Assembly: GCF_004025535.1 (NCBI RefSeq)
Contig: NZ_QJRG01000038.1
Span: 186,001 to 250,000, forward strand
DNA: 64,000 nt
DNA from: Pseudomonas alkylphenolica
Lineage (GTDB): Bacteria > Pseudomonadota > Gammaproteobacteria > Pseudomonadales > Pseudomonadaceae
Reading direction: 5' to 3'
Shown: piece by piece, positions 17,755-25,989 of the stretch
Numbering within the stretch: position 1 is the stretch's first letter
Layout of the letters: the number at the start of each line of letters is the position of its first letter
The notes under the pieces: generated by a model
Seen by the model: the letters and a program-made list of their open reading frames with translations, nothing else
Databases searched by the model: none
Told to the model about the DNA's origin: nothing
Position numbers and translations under genes: made by a program

Positions 17755-18885
17755 TTATACGCCGGGCGCCGGCACAGGAACCGCAGTGACTCGCCAGTCA
17801 TCGCCTACTGCGCGCATTTCAGTGATTTTCAGGGGCACCGCTTCACTCATGTGGTTCAACGGCCAGTCCAGTAAAGGACGGGCGCTGGACCCCAGGAACT
17901 TGCCGGCGACAAAGATCTGGTATTCATCGATCAGGCCAAGCTGGGCAAACGCGCCGACCAGGCGTGCACCGGCTTCCAGCAGTACCTCGCTGGTACCACG
18001 GGCGGCCAGCTCGCGCATCAGGGCGGGCAAGTCGACCTGCCCGCCTTCGCCCGGCAGACTCAGCAGCTCATGGCCGGCGTCGGCGTAACGAGGGTCAACG
18101 TTGGCGGCAGTGACCACCAGCGCTGGGCCGGCCTTGAAGAACGGCGCGTCCAGCGGCAGGCGCAGACGACCGTCGATCAGCACGCGCAGGGGCGGTCGTG
18201 CCAGCACCAGGGCCGTGGTTTGCGGGTCGAGGCCGAGCTCTTCGCCGCGCACGGTCATCCGCGCGTTGTCGGCCAGCACGCTTTCGGCACTGCTCAGCAC
18301 CACGCTGGAACGGGCGCGCAAGCGTTGCACGGCAGCGCGCGCGGCCGGCCCGGTAATCCACTGGCTTTCACCATTGGCCATGGCCGTGCGGCCGTCCAGG
18401 CTCATCGCCAGTTTGGCCCGAACGAACGGCAGCCCGCACTCCATGCGCTTGAGAAAGCCCGGGTTAAGCGCTCGTGCTTCGGCCTCCAGCACGCCGCTGC
18501 TGACCTCGATACCGACGTCGGCCAGGCGCTTGAGACCTTGGCCCGCGACTTGCGGGTTGGGGTCCTGCATGGCGGCGACGACGCGTGCCACGCCCGCCTT
18601 GACCAGCGCCTCGGCACAAGGCGGCGTACGCCCGTGGTGGCTGCATGGCTCAAGGGTTACGTAGGCGCAGGCGCCACGGGCCAGCTCACCGGCCTGGCGC
18701 AACGCATGCACTTCGGCATGCGGCTCACCCGCACGCACATGCCAGCCTTCGCCGACGATCTGGCCGTCGCGGACGATCACGCAGCCAACCCGTGGATTAG
18801 GGTGCGTCGAATACAGGCCCTTGCGGGCCAGTTCCAGGGCCCGGGCCATGTAGTGGGCATCGAGTACCGCGCGTTCGCTGGACAT
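17755..18885 (-). CDS. ribD: Bifunctional riboflavin deaminase/reductase RibD
   Basis: Performs the second and third riboflavin steps. Residues about 1-145 form the zinc deaminase (HAEVHAL and PCSHHGRTPPC bind zinc and carry the catalytic Glu); about 150-376 form the NADPH-dependent reductase (RAKLAMSLDGRTA, GARLVGAFAQLGLIDEYQIF). The 376-residue length is standard. It starts two bases after the nrdR stop, so nrdR and ribD share a transcript. Confidence 0.97.
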   Translation of the reverse strand: MSSERAVLDAHYMARALELARKGLYSTHPNPRVGCVIVRDGQIVGEGWHVRAGEPHAEVHALRQAGELARGACAYVTLEPCSHHGRTPPCAEALVKAGVARVVAAMQDPNPQVAGQGLKRLADVGIEVSSGVLEAEARALNPGFLKRMECGLPFVRAKLAMSLDGRTAMANGESQWITGPAARAAVQRLRARSSVVLSSAESVLADNARMTVRGEELGLDPQTTALVLARPPLRVLIDGRLRLPLDAPFFKAGPALVVTAANVDPRYADAGHELLSLPGEGGQVDLPALMRELAARGTSEVLLEAGARLVGAFAQLGLIDEYQIFVAGKFLGSSARPLLDWPLNHMSEAVPLKITEMRAVGDDWRVTAVPVPAPGV

Positions 18886-18887
18886 AC

Positions 18888-19352
18888 TTACTCTTTAGCC
18901 GGCTCGCGAGCCAGGCGGTCGATTTCTTCGCGGAACTCATCCAGGTCCTGGAAGCGCCGGTACACCGAGGCGAAGCGGATATACGCCACTTCATCGAGCT
19001 TCTGCAGCTCGGCCATGACCAGCTCACCGACAACCAGCGACTTGACCTCGCGCTCGCCGGTGGCCCGCAGCTTGTGCTTGATATGCGCCAGCGCCGCTTC
19101 CAGGCGCTCGACACTGACCGGGCGTTTTTCCAGGGCGCGCTGCATACCGGCACGCAGTTTTTCTTCGTCGAACGGTTGGCGGCTGCCGTCCTGCTTGATC
19201 AGGCGCGGCAATACCAGCTCGGCCGTTTCGAACGTAGTGAAGCGCTCACCGCAGGCGACGCATTCGCGCCGACGGCGCACTTGCTCGCCCTCGGCAACCA
19301 GTCGCGAGTCGATGACCTTGGTGTCGTTGGCACCGCAGAAGGGACAGTGCAT
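18888..19352 (-). CDS. nrdR: Transcriptional repressor of ribonucleotide reductase NrdR
   Basis: Nucleotide-sensing repressor that binds NrdR boxes upstream of ribonucleotide reductase genes. The 154-residue protein starts with [10 protein letters not shown], the first half of a zinc ribbon completed by [10 protein letters not shown], followed by an ATP-cone domain ([20 protein letters not shown]). The open frame extends upstream, but the ATG at 19352 is the family start. It heads the ribD-ribE-ribBA-ribH-nusB-thiL-pgpA run on the minus strand. Confidence 0.97.
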   Translation of the reverse strand: MHCPFCGANDTKVIDSRLVAEGEQVRRRRECVACGERFTTFETAELVLPRLIKQDGSRQPFDEEKLRAGMQRALEKRPVSVERLEAALAHIKHKLRATGEREVKSLVVGELVMAELQKLDEVAYIRFASVYRRFQDLDEFREEIDRLAREPAKE

Positions 19353-19459
19353 GGTGGCAGGCAACAAAAAAAGGGAGGGCCATGGTAGCGCATCCCACTG
19401 GCAAGACAAGCCAAAGGGGTTACCATCCACTGAGGAAAAATGCCGCGAAGGAATTCCCC

Positions 19460-19906
19460 ATGCCATTTAGAGCGCTCGTTGTGCTCGGTTTTGCTGCCTT
19501 TCTGGCGGCCTGTAGCAGCGATAAACCCCAGACCGAACTTGCCCCGAAAGCGCCGGTAGCGAGCACTACCGCCAAAGAACTCGGACCGCTGCCCGCCTAT
19601 CAGCGTGAGCTGAGTGGCACCTTGCTCAACGTGCCATCCGGTGCCGAAGTCGAACTGGCCCTGCTGGTGATCGATGAGCGCGGTCGGCCACAAGACCTGT
19701 TGGCCAGCAGCACCCTTAGCGGCAACGGCCTGGACCTGCCATTCAAGTTGCGCTTCAACCCCGAGGCCTTTCCGGCTGGAGCCCGGGTCGAATTGCGCGG
19801 TCGCGCCAGCAAGTCTGGCCAGTTGATCCTGCATCTGCCGCCGCTGCGCATCGCCCAGGCTCAGACCCAGGCCACCGGCCCGCTGCGTTTCGAACAAGCA
19901 CCGTGA
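19460..19906 (+). CDS. YbaY-like lipoprotein (YscW family)
   Basis: A 148-residue lipoprotein: the signal peptide ends in the lipobox LAACSS, and the ATG at 19460 has a good ribosome site (AAGGA), so the longer upstream frame was rejected. The body ([23 protein letters not shown], then [17 protein letters not shown]) has the beta-rich pattern of the YbaY/YscW family of small outer-membrane-linked lipoproteins, whose exact role is unclear. Its stop overlaps the start of the next gene by one base (TGATG), so the two are coupled. Confidence 0.8.
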   Translation: MPFRALVVLGFAAFLAACSSDKPQTELAPKAPVASTTAKELGPLPAYQRELSGTLLNVPSGAEVELALLVIDERGRPQDLLASSTLSGNGLDLPFKLRFNPEAFPAGARVELRGRASKSGQLILHLPPLRIAQAQTQATGPLRFEQAP

Positions 19907-20565
19907 TGGCGCCGGCTCCGTTGCAGCAGGCCCTTGGCCAATTGCTGGGCGATGCCCGCCTGGTCGTCAGCGACCTGCCTGAGTGCGCACTCAAGCTGTG
20001 GCTCATCGACGCCGAGAACATGGACCGCGAGTTCAGTTCAGAAGAAACCCGGCGCATCCTCCACGAGCCGCCGTACTGGAGCTTTTGCTGGGCCAGCGGC
20101 CTGGCCATGGCCCGCTACCTGGACGAGCATCGCCACTGGGTAGAAGGTAAACGTGTGCTGGACTTCGGCGCCGGCTCCGGGATTGCCGGGATTGCCGCCG
20201 CCCGTGCCGGTGCCCTCGAGGTGGTCGCGTGCGACCTCGATCCCCTGGCCCTGCAGGCCTGCCAGGCCAACGCCGAACTCAATGGCGTGACGCTGAGCTA
20301 TTCCAGTGACTTCTTTCAGGAAGCGGACCGTTTCGACCTGATTCTGGTGGCCGACGTATTGTATGACCGGGCCAACCTGCCGTTGCTGGATGAGTTTCTC
20401 AGCCGTGGTCAGCAGGCCCTGGTTGCCGACTCACGGGTACGCGATTTCAGCCACCCGCTGTATCAGCCCCTCGGCGTGCTGGAAGCCCTGACTCTGCCGG
20501 ATCTGGCCGAACCCCACGAATTCCGCCGGGTCAGCCTGTACCACGCTAGCCGCCAGCCTTTATAG
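19906..20565 (+). CDS. Class I SAM-dependent methyltransferase (COG3897 type)
   Basis: A 219-residue methyltransferase with motif I VLDFGAGSGIAGIAAARAGA, motif II VVACDLDPLAL and motif IV FDLILVADVLYDR. These features match the family related to lysine methyltransferases of electron-transfer flavoprotein and ribosomal proteins; the target here is unknown. ATG at 19906 overlaps the stop of the lipoprotein gene; a GTG one codon earlier is also possible. The next gene, a thioredoxin-like protein, starts 31 bases later. Confidence 0.85.
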   Translation: MAPAPLQQALGQLLGDARLVVSDLPECALKLWLIDAENMDREFSSEETRRILHEPPYWSFCWASGLAMARYLDEHRHWVEGKRVLDFGAGSGIAGIAAARAGALEVVACDLDPLALQACQANAELNGVTLSYSSDFFQEADRFDLILVADVLYDRANLPLLDEFLSRGQQALVADSRVRDFSHPLYQPLGVLEALTLPDLAEPHEFRRVSLYHASRQPL

Positions 20566-20596
20566 TGATGTCATTCACGCATTTTCGAGAGTCGCG

Positions 20597-21469
20597 ATGA
20601 GCCAAGACACGCCTTATGTTTTCGATACCAGCGCCGCCGATTTCGATCAGCTGGTCATCGCCAACTCCCATCACAAACCGGTACTGGTGGATTTCTGGGC
20701 CGAGTGGTGTGCCCCCTGCAAGGCGCTGATGCCGCTGCTCGCGCAAATTACCGAGAGTTACCAGGGCGAGCTGTTGCTGGCCAAGGTCAATTGCGACATC
20801 GAGCAGGACATCGTCGCCCGCTTCGGCATTCGCAGCCTGCCGACCGTGGTGCTGTTCAAGGATGGTCAACCGGTTGACGGCTTTGCCGGCGCCCAGCCCG
20901 AGTCGGCCATTCGTGCCCTGCTCGAGCCGCATGTACAAATGCCGCCACCGGCCGCTGCCGACCCGCTGGAGCTGGCCCAGGGCCTGTTTGCCGAAGGTCG
21001 TTTCAGCGAGGCCGAAACCACGCTGCAAGCCTTGCTGACCGAAGACAACAGCAATGCCGGCGCGTTGATCCTGTATGCGCGTTGCCTGGCTGAACGCGGT
21101 GAGCTGGGTGAAGCCCAGACCGTGCTAGATGCGGTCAAGAGCGACGAGCACAAAGCCGCCCTGGCCGGTGCCAAGGCCCAGCTGACCTTCCTGCGCCAGG
21201 CCGCGAACCTGCCTGACGCCGCTGACCTCAAGGCACGTCTGGCACAAAACGGCGAGGATGATGAGGCAGCCTACCAGCTGTGCATCCAGCAACTGGCACG
21301 CCAGCAATACGAGCCTGCGCTCGACGGGCTGCTGAAGCTGTTCACGCGCAACCGTGGCTATGAAGGCGGTTTGCCGCACAAGACGCTGCTGCAGGTGTTC
21401 GAACTGCTGGGTAATGATCATCCACTGGTGGGAACATACCGGCGCAAACTGTTTGCCGCGCTGTACTGA
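20597..21469 (+). CDS. cnoX: Thioredoxin-TPR chaperedoxin, CnoX/YbbN type
   Basis: A 290-residue cytoplasmic protein with an N-terminal thioredoxin domain and a C-terminal TPR region. CnoX proteins hold unfolding clients under oxidative (chlorine) stress and pass them to chaperonins. Here the thioredoxin site is the complete redox motif WAEWCAPCK (Cys about 38 and 41), unlike E. coli CnoX, which lacks the paired cysteines; a redox activity is therefore possible. TPR-like repeats cover about residues 120-225 (DPLELAQGLFAEGRFSEAET). It closes a three-gene plus-strand group and is followed by a REP element. Confidence 0.9.
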   Translation: MSQDTPYVFDTSAADFDQLVIANSHHKPVLVDFWAEWCAPCKALMPLLAQITESYQGELLLAKVNCDIEQDIVARFGIRSLPTVVLFKDGQPVDGFAGAQPESAIRALLEPHVQMPPPAAADPLELAQGLFAEGRFSEAETTLQALLTEDNSNAGALILYARCLAERGELGEAQTVLDAVKSDEHKAALAGAKAQLTFLRQAANLPDAADLKARLAQNGEDDEAAYQLCIQQLARQQYEPALDGLLKLFTRNRGYEGGLPHKTLLQVFELLGNDHPLVGTYRRKLFAALY

Positions 21470-21480
21470 TTGCGGGAGCC

Positions 21481-21547
21481 TTCGCGGATAAATCCGCTCC
21501 TACAGGGTGAGCTGCCCCCCTCCTGTGGGAGCGGGTTCACCCGCGAA
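21481..21547. repeat. Pseudomonas REP-like inverted pair
   Basis: Two facing REP-like units: TTCGCGG...CCGCTCCTACAGG on the left and CCTGTGGGAGCGG...CCGCGAA on the right. Outer arms TTCGCGG/CCGCGAA are perfect; inner parts differ at a few positions. It lies between convergent cnoX and a hypothetical gene and probably ends both transcripts. Confidence 0.85.
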
Positions 21548-21551
21548 GACG

Positions 21552-21896
21552 TCATCCCACCCAGTGATACACCGGCGCATCCGCCCCGCTTTCCACCTTC
21601 ACCTCGACGCTATGGCGCAAGCGCACCAGCAAGCGCTTGCCCGCTGCAGTATTGCCCGCCAACCCTTCCAGGTGCTCAAGCAGCTCCGGCCCGTTGAGCT
21701 GCCCGGCGTTGCGCAGTACCTCGCGCGCTGCCTGCCATAACGCATCATCCGGCCGCGCCGGGGCCGTAGCAGGCGATGCCACTGCCGGTGCAGGCACGGC
21801 AGTCGTCAGCTGACCACCCAGTTGCGCCCATTCCGCCGGCTCCAACTCCAGGGTCAGGTCTACCGGCCAGTCACCGATGTGTCCGCGAATTCGCAT
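21552..21896 (-). CDS. Conserved-looking hypothetical protein, 114 residues
   Basis: No family recognised. It opens MRIRGHIGDWPVDLTLELE, has an alanine/proline-rich middle (about residues 33-50, AVPAPAVASPATAPARP) that looks like a linker, and a C-terminal charged region (LLEHLEGLAGNTAAGKRLLV) that could form helices and strands. No signal peptide or membrane segment. The ATG at 21896 has a good ribosome site (AAGGA), preferred over longer frames. It is divergent from the Zur-box operon, so the roughly 130-base spacer holds both promoters. Confidence 0.7.
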   Translation of the reverse strand: MRIRGHIGDWPVDLTLELEPAEWAQLGGQLTTAVPAPAVASPATAPARPDDALWQAAREVLRNAGQLNGPELLEHLEGLAGNTAAGKRLLVRLRHSVEVKVESGADAPVYHWVG

Positions 21897-21982
21897 GGGT
21901 ATGTCCTTGTGCGCCATCAATGGCCACATGCTCCCACGCCCACGGCTCATCGCCAAGCACACTGGCGCACGGCAAACAAGTT

Positions 21983-21995
21983 GTTATAACATAAC
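21983..21995. promoter_or_regulatory. Candidate Zur operator
   Basis: The sequence GTTATAACATAAC is a perfect match to GTTAT-N3-ATAAC, the core of Zur boxes in Pseudomonas. It lies 34 bases upstream of the His-rich DUF2796 gene, where a bound repressor would block transcription. The downstream operon type is known to be zinc-controlled in P. aeruginosa. Confidence 0.75.
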
Positions 21996-22028
21996 CAAAC
22001 CTAACCAGCGCCCTCGCGGAGTTCTTCC

Positions 22029-22601
22029 ATGCGTCGTCTGTTGCTTGCCTTGCCGTTTGCCGTGTTGCCCCTGGCTGTCGCTCATGCCCATGACGACCAT
22101 GATCATGACCACGCCCATGGCAGCCTTGCTGCCCACGAGCACGGCGCCGCCCGCCTCAACGTGGTACTCGACAACACCACCCTGGAGCTGGAGCTGGACA
22201 GCCCGGCGATGAACCTGGTCGGGTTCGAGCACGCGGCCACCAGCGCTGCCGACAAGGCCAAGGTCGCCACCGTACGCGCCCAGCTGGAAAAACCCCTGAC
22301 GCTGTTCGGCCTGAACAATGCGGCCAGCTGCAGCGAGACGGACCAGGAACTGGAAAGCCCGCTGTTCGGCGACAAACCGGCTGTCGATGACGACGGCGAC
22401 ACACATGAGGGCCATGAACACAGTGATATCCACGCCCACTACCAGTTGGCCTGCGCCACCCCCGATGCACTCAAGCGTCTCGACCTGAGCCCGCTGTTCA
22501 AAGCCTTCCCTGCCACCCGCAAAATTCAGGTACAACTGATCGGGCCGAACGGCCAGCAGGGTGTTGAAGCCACGCCAGCCAACGCTACGATCAACTTCTG
22601 A
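22029..22601 (+). CDS. Periplasmic His-rich zinc-binding protein (DUF2796, ZrgA-like)
   Basis: A 190-residue secreted protein. The signal peptide RRLLLALPFAVLPLAVAHA is followed at once by a metal-binding cluster AHDDHDHDHAHG, and a second His/Asp-rich loop lies near residues 118-138 (DDDGDTHEGHEHSDIHAH). The DUF2796 (ZrgA) family works with an ABC ATPase and permease in zinc handling in Vibrio and Pseudomonas. It is first in a four-gene operon behind a Zur box. Whether the system imports zinc or recycles zinc-loaded proteins is not decided by sequence. Confidence 0.85.
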   Translation: MRRLLLALPFAVLPLAVAHAHDDHDHDHAHGSLAAHEHGAARLNVVLDNTTLELELDSPAMNLVGFEHAATSAADKAKVATVRAQLEKPLTLFGLNNAASCSETDQELESPLFGDKPAVDDDGDTHEGHEHSDIHAHYQLACATPDALKRLDLSPLFKAFPATRKIQVQLIGPNGQQGVEATPANATINF

Positions 22602-22647
22602 CAGCCCTTTTGCAGCGAAGCGCCCGAGGCAACCCGGGCGTTCATCT

Positions 22648-23358
22648 ATGAGCCAGGCACTGATTGAACTGACCGACCTGGGCTTTGCCTGGCCGGGCCA
22701 AGCCCCCTTGCTGGACATTCCCGCCTTGCGCCTTGAAGCCGGCGAATCCCTCTTTCTCAAAGGCCCCAGTGGCAGCGGCAAGACCACCCTGCTCGGCCTG
22801 CTGGGCGGTGTGCAAAAGCCTGACCGCGGCAGCATCCGCCTGCTCGGCCAGGACTTGAGCGAACTGAAGCTGGCCGCCCGTGACCGCTTCCGGGTCGACC
22901 ACACCGGCTACATTTTCCAGCAGTTCAACCTGCTGCCCTTCCTGTCGGTACGCGAGAACGTCGAACTGCCCTGCCGGTTCTCGCGCAGTCGGGCCGCCCG
23001 CGCCACCCAGCGTCATGGCAGCGTTGACCAGGCTGCCAGCCTGCTGCTGGCGCACCTGGGGCTGAGCGACCCGTTGCTGCTCGCCCGCCGTGCCGACAGC
23101 CTGTCGATCGGCCAGCAGCAACGCGTCGCCGCTGCGCGCGCGCTGATCGGCCAACCCGAACTGGTAATCGCCGACGAGCCGACCTCGGCACTGGACGCCG
23201 ACACGCGCGAAGCCTTCATTCGCCTGCTGTTTGCCGAATGCCAGGCCGCAGGTTCCAGCCTGTTGTTCGTTAGCCACGACCAAAGCCTGGCACCGCTATT
23301 TGACCGTCATCTGTCGCTGGCCGAGCTCAATCGCGCGACCAGCACCCGGGAGGCTTGA
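22648..23358 (+). CDS. ABC transporter ATPase, LolD/MacB type
   Basis: A 236-residue ATPase with Walker A GPSGSGKT, Q-loop FQQFNLLPF, signature LSIGQQQR and Walker B LVIADEPTSALD. It belongs to the class that pairs with FtsX-like permeases. ATG at 22648 (MSQALIELTDLGFAW) was chosen over the longer open frame because it gives the standard N-terminus. It follows the DUF2796 gene by 46 bases containing a small GC hairpin (CGCCCG/CGGGCG), and its stop overlaps the permease start (TGATG at 23356-23360). Confidence 0.92.
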   Translation: MSQALIELTDLGFAWPGQAPLLDIPALRLEAGESLFLKGPSGSGKTTLLGLLGGVQKPDRGSIRLLGQDLSELKLAARDRFRVDHTGYIFQQFNLLPFLSVRENVELPCRFSRSRAARATQRHGSVDQAASLLLAHLGLSDPLLLARRADSLSIGQQQRVAAARALIGQPELVIADEPTSALDADTREAFIRLLFAECQAAGSSLLFVSHDQSLAPLFDRHLSLAELNRATSTREA

Positions 23359-24623
23359 TGTATCTGCTTCGTCTGGCCTTGGCGAGCCTCGCCAACCGTC
23401 GCTTCACCGCCTTTCTTACCGCCTTCGCCATCGCCCTGTCGGTATGCCTGCTGCTGGCGGTCGAGCGCGTGCGCACCGAAGCCCGCGCCAGCTTCGCCAG
23501 CACCATCAGCGGCACCGACCTGATTGTCGGCGCGCGCTCCGGTTCGGTGAACCTGTTGCTGTATTCGGTGTTTCGCATCGGCAACGCCACCAACAATATC
23601 CGCTGGGACAGCTACGAACACTTCGCCAACGACAAGCGCGTCAAATGGGCCATCCCCATCTCGCTCGGCGACTCGCATCGCGGCTATCGGGTGATGGGTA
23701 CGACGCCGACCTACTTCGAGCATTACCAGTACGCGCGCAAACAGAACCTGCAACTGGCCCAGGGCCGGGCGTTCGCCAACGATCCGTTCGAAGTGGTACT
23801 GGGGGCCGAAGTCGCCCAGGCGCTGCACTACAAACTCGGTGACAAGCTGGTACTGGCCCATGGCGTTGCCGCCATCAGCCTGGTCAAGCACGACGACAAG
23901 CCATTCACTGTCGTCGGGGTGCTGGCGCGCACCGGCACACCGGTCGACCGTACCCTGCACATCAGCCTGGGCGGCATGGAGGCGATCCACATCGATTGGC
24001 ACAACGGTGTACCGGCCCGTGGCGCCGGGCGCATCAGCGCCGAGCAGGCGCGCAGCATGGACCTGCAGCCAGCAGCCATCACTGCCTTCATGCTCGGCCT
24101 GAACAATAAAATCGCCACCTTCAGCCTGCAGCGCGAAATCAACGACTACCGCAACGAACCGCTGCTGGCGATCCTGCCGGGGGTCGCCCTGCAAGAGCTC
24201 TGGAGCCTGATGGGAACGGCCGAACAGGCCTTGTTCGTGGTGTCGCTGTTCGTCGTGCTAACTGGCTTGATCGGGATGCTCACCGCGATCCTCACCAGCC
24301 TGAACGAGCGGCGCCGGGAGATGGCGATCCTGCGATCTGTCGGTGCCCGCCCGTGGCATATCGCCGGACTGCTGGTACTCGAAGCGCTGGCGCTGGCCGT
24401 GGCCGGCATCGTCGCCGGTCTAGGGTTGCTGTACGCCGGTATCGCTCTGGCCCAGGGCTATGTGCAGGCCAACTACGGGCTGTTCCTGCCACTGGCCTGG
24501 CCCAGCGCACATGAATGGAGCCTGCTGGCCATCATTCTTGGCGCTGCCCTGCTGATGGGCTGCGTGCCCGCCTGGCGAGCCTATCGACAGTCACTGGCCG
24601 ACGGCCTGTCCATTCACCTGTGA
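23358..24623 (+). CDS. ABC transporter permease, FtsX/MacB type
   Basis: A 421-residue inner-membrane permease. One N-terminal helix (FLTAFAIALSVCLLLAVE) is followed by a large periplasmic domain (about residues 40-265) and three C-terminal helices (around ALFVVSLFVVLTGLIGMLTA, LLVLEALALAVAGIVAGLGL, LLAIILGAALLMGCVPAW), with the family motif NERRREMAILRSVGARP. Such permeases are mechanotransducers rather than classical channels. It is coupled to its ATPase by one overlapping base and followed 8 bases later by the DUF3299 gene. Confidence 0.9.
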   Translation: MYLLRLALASLANRRFTAFLTAFAIALSVCLLLAVERVRTEARASFASTISGTDLIVGARSGSVNLLLYSVFRIGNATNNIRWDSYEHFANDKRVKWAIPISLGDSHRGYRVMGTTPTYFEHYQYARKQNLQLAQGRAFANDPFEVVLGAEVAQALHYKLGDKLVLAHGVAAISLVKHDDKPFTVVGVLARTGTPVDRTLHISLGGMEAIHIDWHNGVPARGAGRISAEQARSMDLQPAAITAFMLGLNNKIATFSLQREINDYRNEPLLAILPGVALQELWSLMGTAEQALFVVSLFVVLTGLIGMLTAILTSLNERRREMAILRSVGARPWHIAGLLVLEALALAVAGIVAGLGLLYAGIALAQGYVQANYGLFLPLAWPSAHEWSLLAIILGAALLMGCVPAWRAYRQSLADGLSIHL

Positions 24624-24631
24624 GAACCTTG

Positions 24632-25147
24632 ATGCCGCGCCTGTTGCTGTCGATCGTGTTGCTGCTGACCACCCCGGTGTGGGCCGACGAACCACGCACC
24701 CTGGAGTGGCCGCAACTGATTCCTGCCGGTGCGCCGGTCATTGCGCCGCAGATGGCGCCCCTGCACGACCTGTCGCAATTGAGCGACGCGCTGGCCGCCG
24801 AAGCCGCCCCGGCGGCCCGTCAGCAGGCGCCCGATGCGCCGGTGGTCAAGGCCCTCGACGGTCAGCAGGTCAGGCTGCCGGGCTATATCGTGCCGCTTGA
24901 GGTCAGTGAAGAAGGCCGCACCACGGAGTTTCTCCTGGTGCCCTATTACGGCGCCTGCATCCATGTGCCGCCACCCCCCTCAAACCAGATCGTGCACATC
25001 GTCAGCGAGATGGGCGTGCGTGTCGAAGACCTGTACCAGCCCTACTGGATCGAAGGCCGGATGCAGGTAAAAAACACCAGCAGTGAACTGGCCGATGCCG
25101 GTTACCAGATGGAAGCGGAAAAAATCTACGCCTACGAACTGGAATGA
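24632..25147 (+). CDS. DUF3299 secreted protein of the zinc operon
   Basis: A 171-residue exported protein: signal peptide PRLLLSIVLLLTTPVWA, then an Ala/Pro-rich stretch and the DUF3299 core with LPGYIVPLEV and the hallmark YYGACIHVPPPPSNQ, whose Cys-His pair could bind metal. DUF3299 proteins accompany DUF2796 and MacB-like transporters. ATG at 24632 is supported by the signal peptide; the open frame upstream overlaps the permease. It ends the putative Zur operon. Confidence 0.85.
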   Translation: MPRLLLSIVLLLTTPVWADEPRTLEWPQLIPAGAPVIAPQMAPLHDLSQLSDALAAEAAPAARQQAPDAPVVKALDGQQVRLPGYIVPLEVSEEGRTTEFLLVPYYGACIHVPPPPSNQIVHIVSEMGVRVEDLYQPYWIEGRMQVKNTSSELADAGYQMEAEKIYAYELE

Positions 25148-25177
25148 CCTGACCAAAATCAAGACGTTGAGGTTTTC

Positions 25178-25191
25178 TTGAGCTGGGTCAA
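25178..25191. promoter_or_regulatory. Candidate ANR/FNR site upstream of oprG
   Basis: TTGAGCTGGGTCAA fits the FNR/ANR core TTGA-N6-TCAA, but lacks the inner T and A of the full consensus. A -10-like TACCAT lies at 25213-25218, which would put the site centred near -41, the position of a class II activator. The oprG gene of P. aeruginosa is known to be ANR-dependent. Moderate support only. Confidence 0.4.
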
Positions 25192-25255
25192 ATAGCCGAT
25201 CTGGCGATTCCCTACCATGAGGGCACTTAATTCTAAACGTCCTCTGGGAGCTTCC

Positions 25256-25939
25256 ATGAACAAGTCCTTGCTCAGCGCCTCGCTCATAACCCTGGCGCTC
25301 GCAGCCCCTGTTGCCCATGCCCACCAGGCGGGTGACTTCATTCTGCGTGCAGGCGCAATCACTACCGCTCCCAATGAAAACAGTGGTGATCTCAAGCTCG
25401 ACGGCACCAAGGTTTCGGGCACCAAAGCGACGCTGGATAGCGACACCCAGCTGGGCCTGGCGTTTGCCTACATGCTGACCGACCACATCGGTCTGGAGCT
25501 GCTGGCCGCCACCCCGTTCCAGCACACCGTTGGTGTAAAAGGCCTGGGCGCTGGCCTGGACGGCAAGCTGGGCGACATCAAACAACTGCCACCTACCCTG
25601 TCGCTGCAGTACTACCCGATGGAGCCAAGCTCCAAGTTCCAGCCGTACGCCGGTATCGGTCTGAACTACACCATGTTCTTTGACGAAGACCTGAGCAGCA
25701 ACCGCAAGGCCCAGGGCTTCAGCGACCTGAAGCTCAAGGACTCGGTCGGCCTGGCCGGCCAGCTGGGCATGGACTACATGATCGACGAGCACTTCATGGT
25801 CAACGCCGCCGTCTGGTACGTCGACATCGACACCAAGGCCACCATGGATGGCCCAACCGCCCTGGGCGTAGGCAAGACCAAGGTCGACGTGGATGTCGAT
25901 CCATGGGTCTACATGGTCGGTGTGGGTTATAAGTTCTAA
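25256..25939 (+). CDS. oprG: OmpW-family outer-membrane porin OprG
   Basis: A 227-residue eight-stranded barrel protein that takes small hydrophobic molecules into the outer membrane. The signal peptide ends at APVAHA; the mature part opens with HQAGDFILRAGAITTAP and contains the OmpW pattern DTQLGLAFAYMLTDHIGLELLAATPFQH and YYPMEPSSKFQPYAGIGLNY, ending in the C-terminal aromatic VGYKF needed for barrel insertion. The ATG at 25256 has the ribosome site GGGAG. A strong terminator follows. Possibly controlled by ANR. Confidence 0.94.
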   Translation: MNKSLLSASLITLALAAPVAHAHQAGDFILRAGAITTAPNENSGDLKLDGTKVSGTKATLDSDTQLGLAFAYMLTDHIGLELLAATPFQHTVGVKGLGAGLDGKLGDIKQLPPTLSLQYYPMEPSSKFQPYAGIGLNYTMFFDEDLSSNRKAQGFSDLKLKDSVGLAGQLGMDYMIDEHFMVNAAVWYVDIDTKATMDGPTALGVGKTKVDVDVDPWVYMVGVGYKF

Positions 25940-25958
25940 GGCTGCAAGCCCCGGAAAG

Positions 25959-25989
25959 AAAAAGCGGCGATTGAATCGCCGCTTTTTTT
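25959..25989. terminator. Bidirectional rho-independent terminator (oprG / epimerase)
   Basis: AAAGCGGCGATT/AATCGCCGCTTT forms a stem around a one-base centre, with T runs on both strands. It ends oprG, and its edge overlaps the TAA stop of the convergent epimerase gene. Confidence 0.9.

Noticed and set aside
17029..19352. FMN riboswitch controlling the rib operon
   Set aside because: Gaps between nrdR, ribD, ribE and ribBA are 2 to 42 bases, too short for an RFN element, and none of its conserved stretches was seen.
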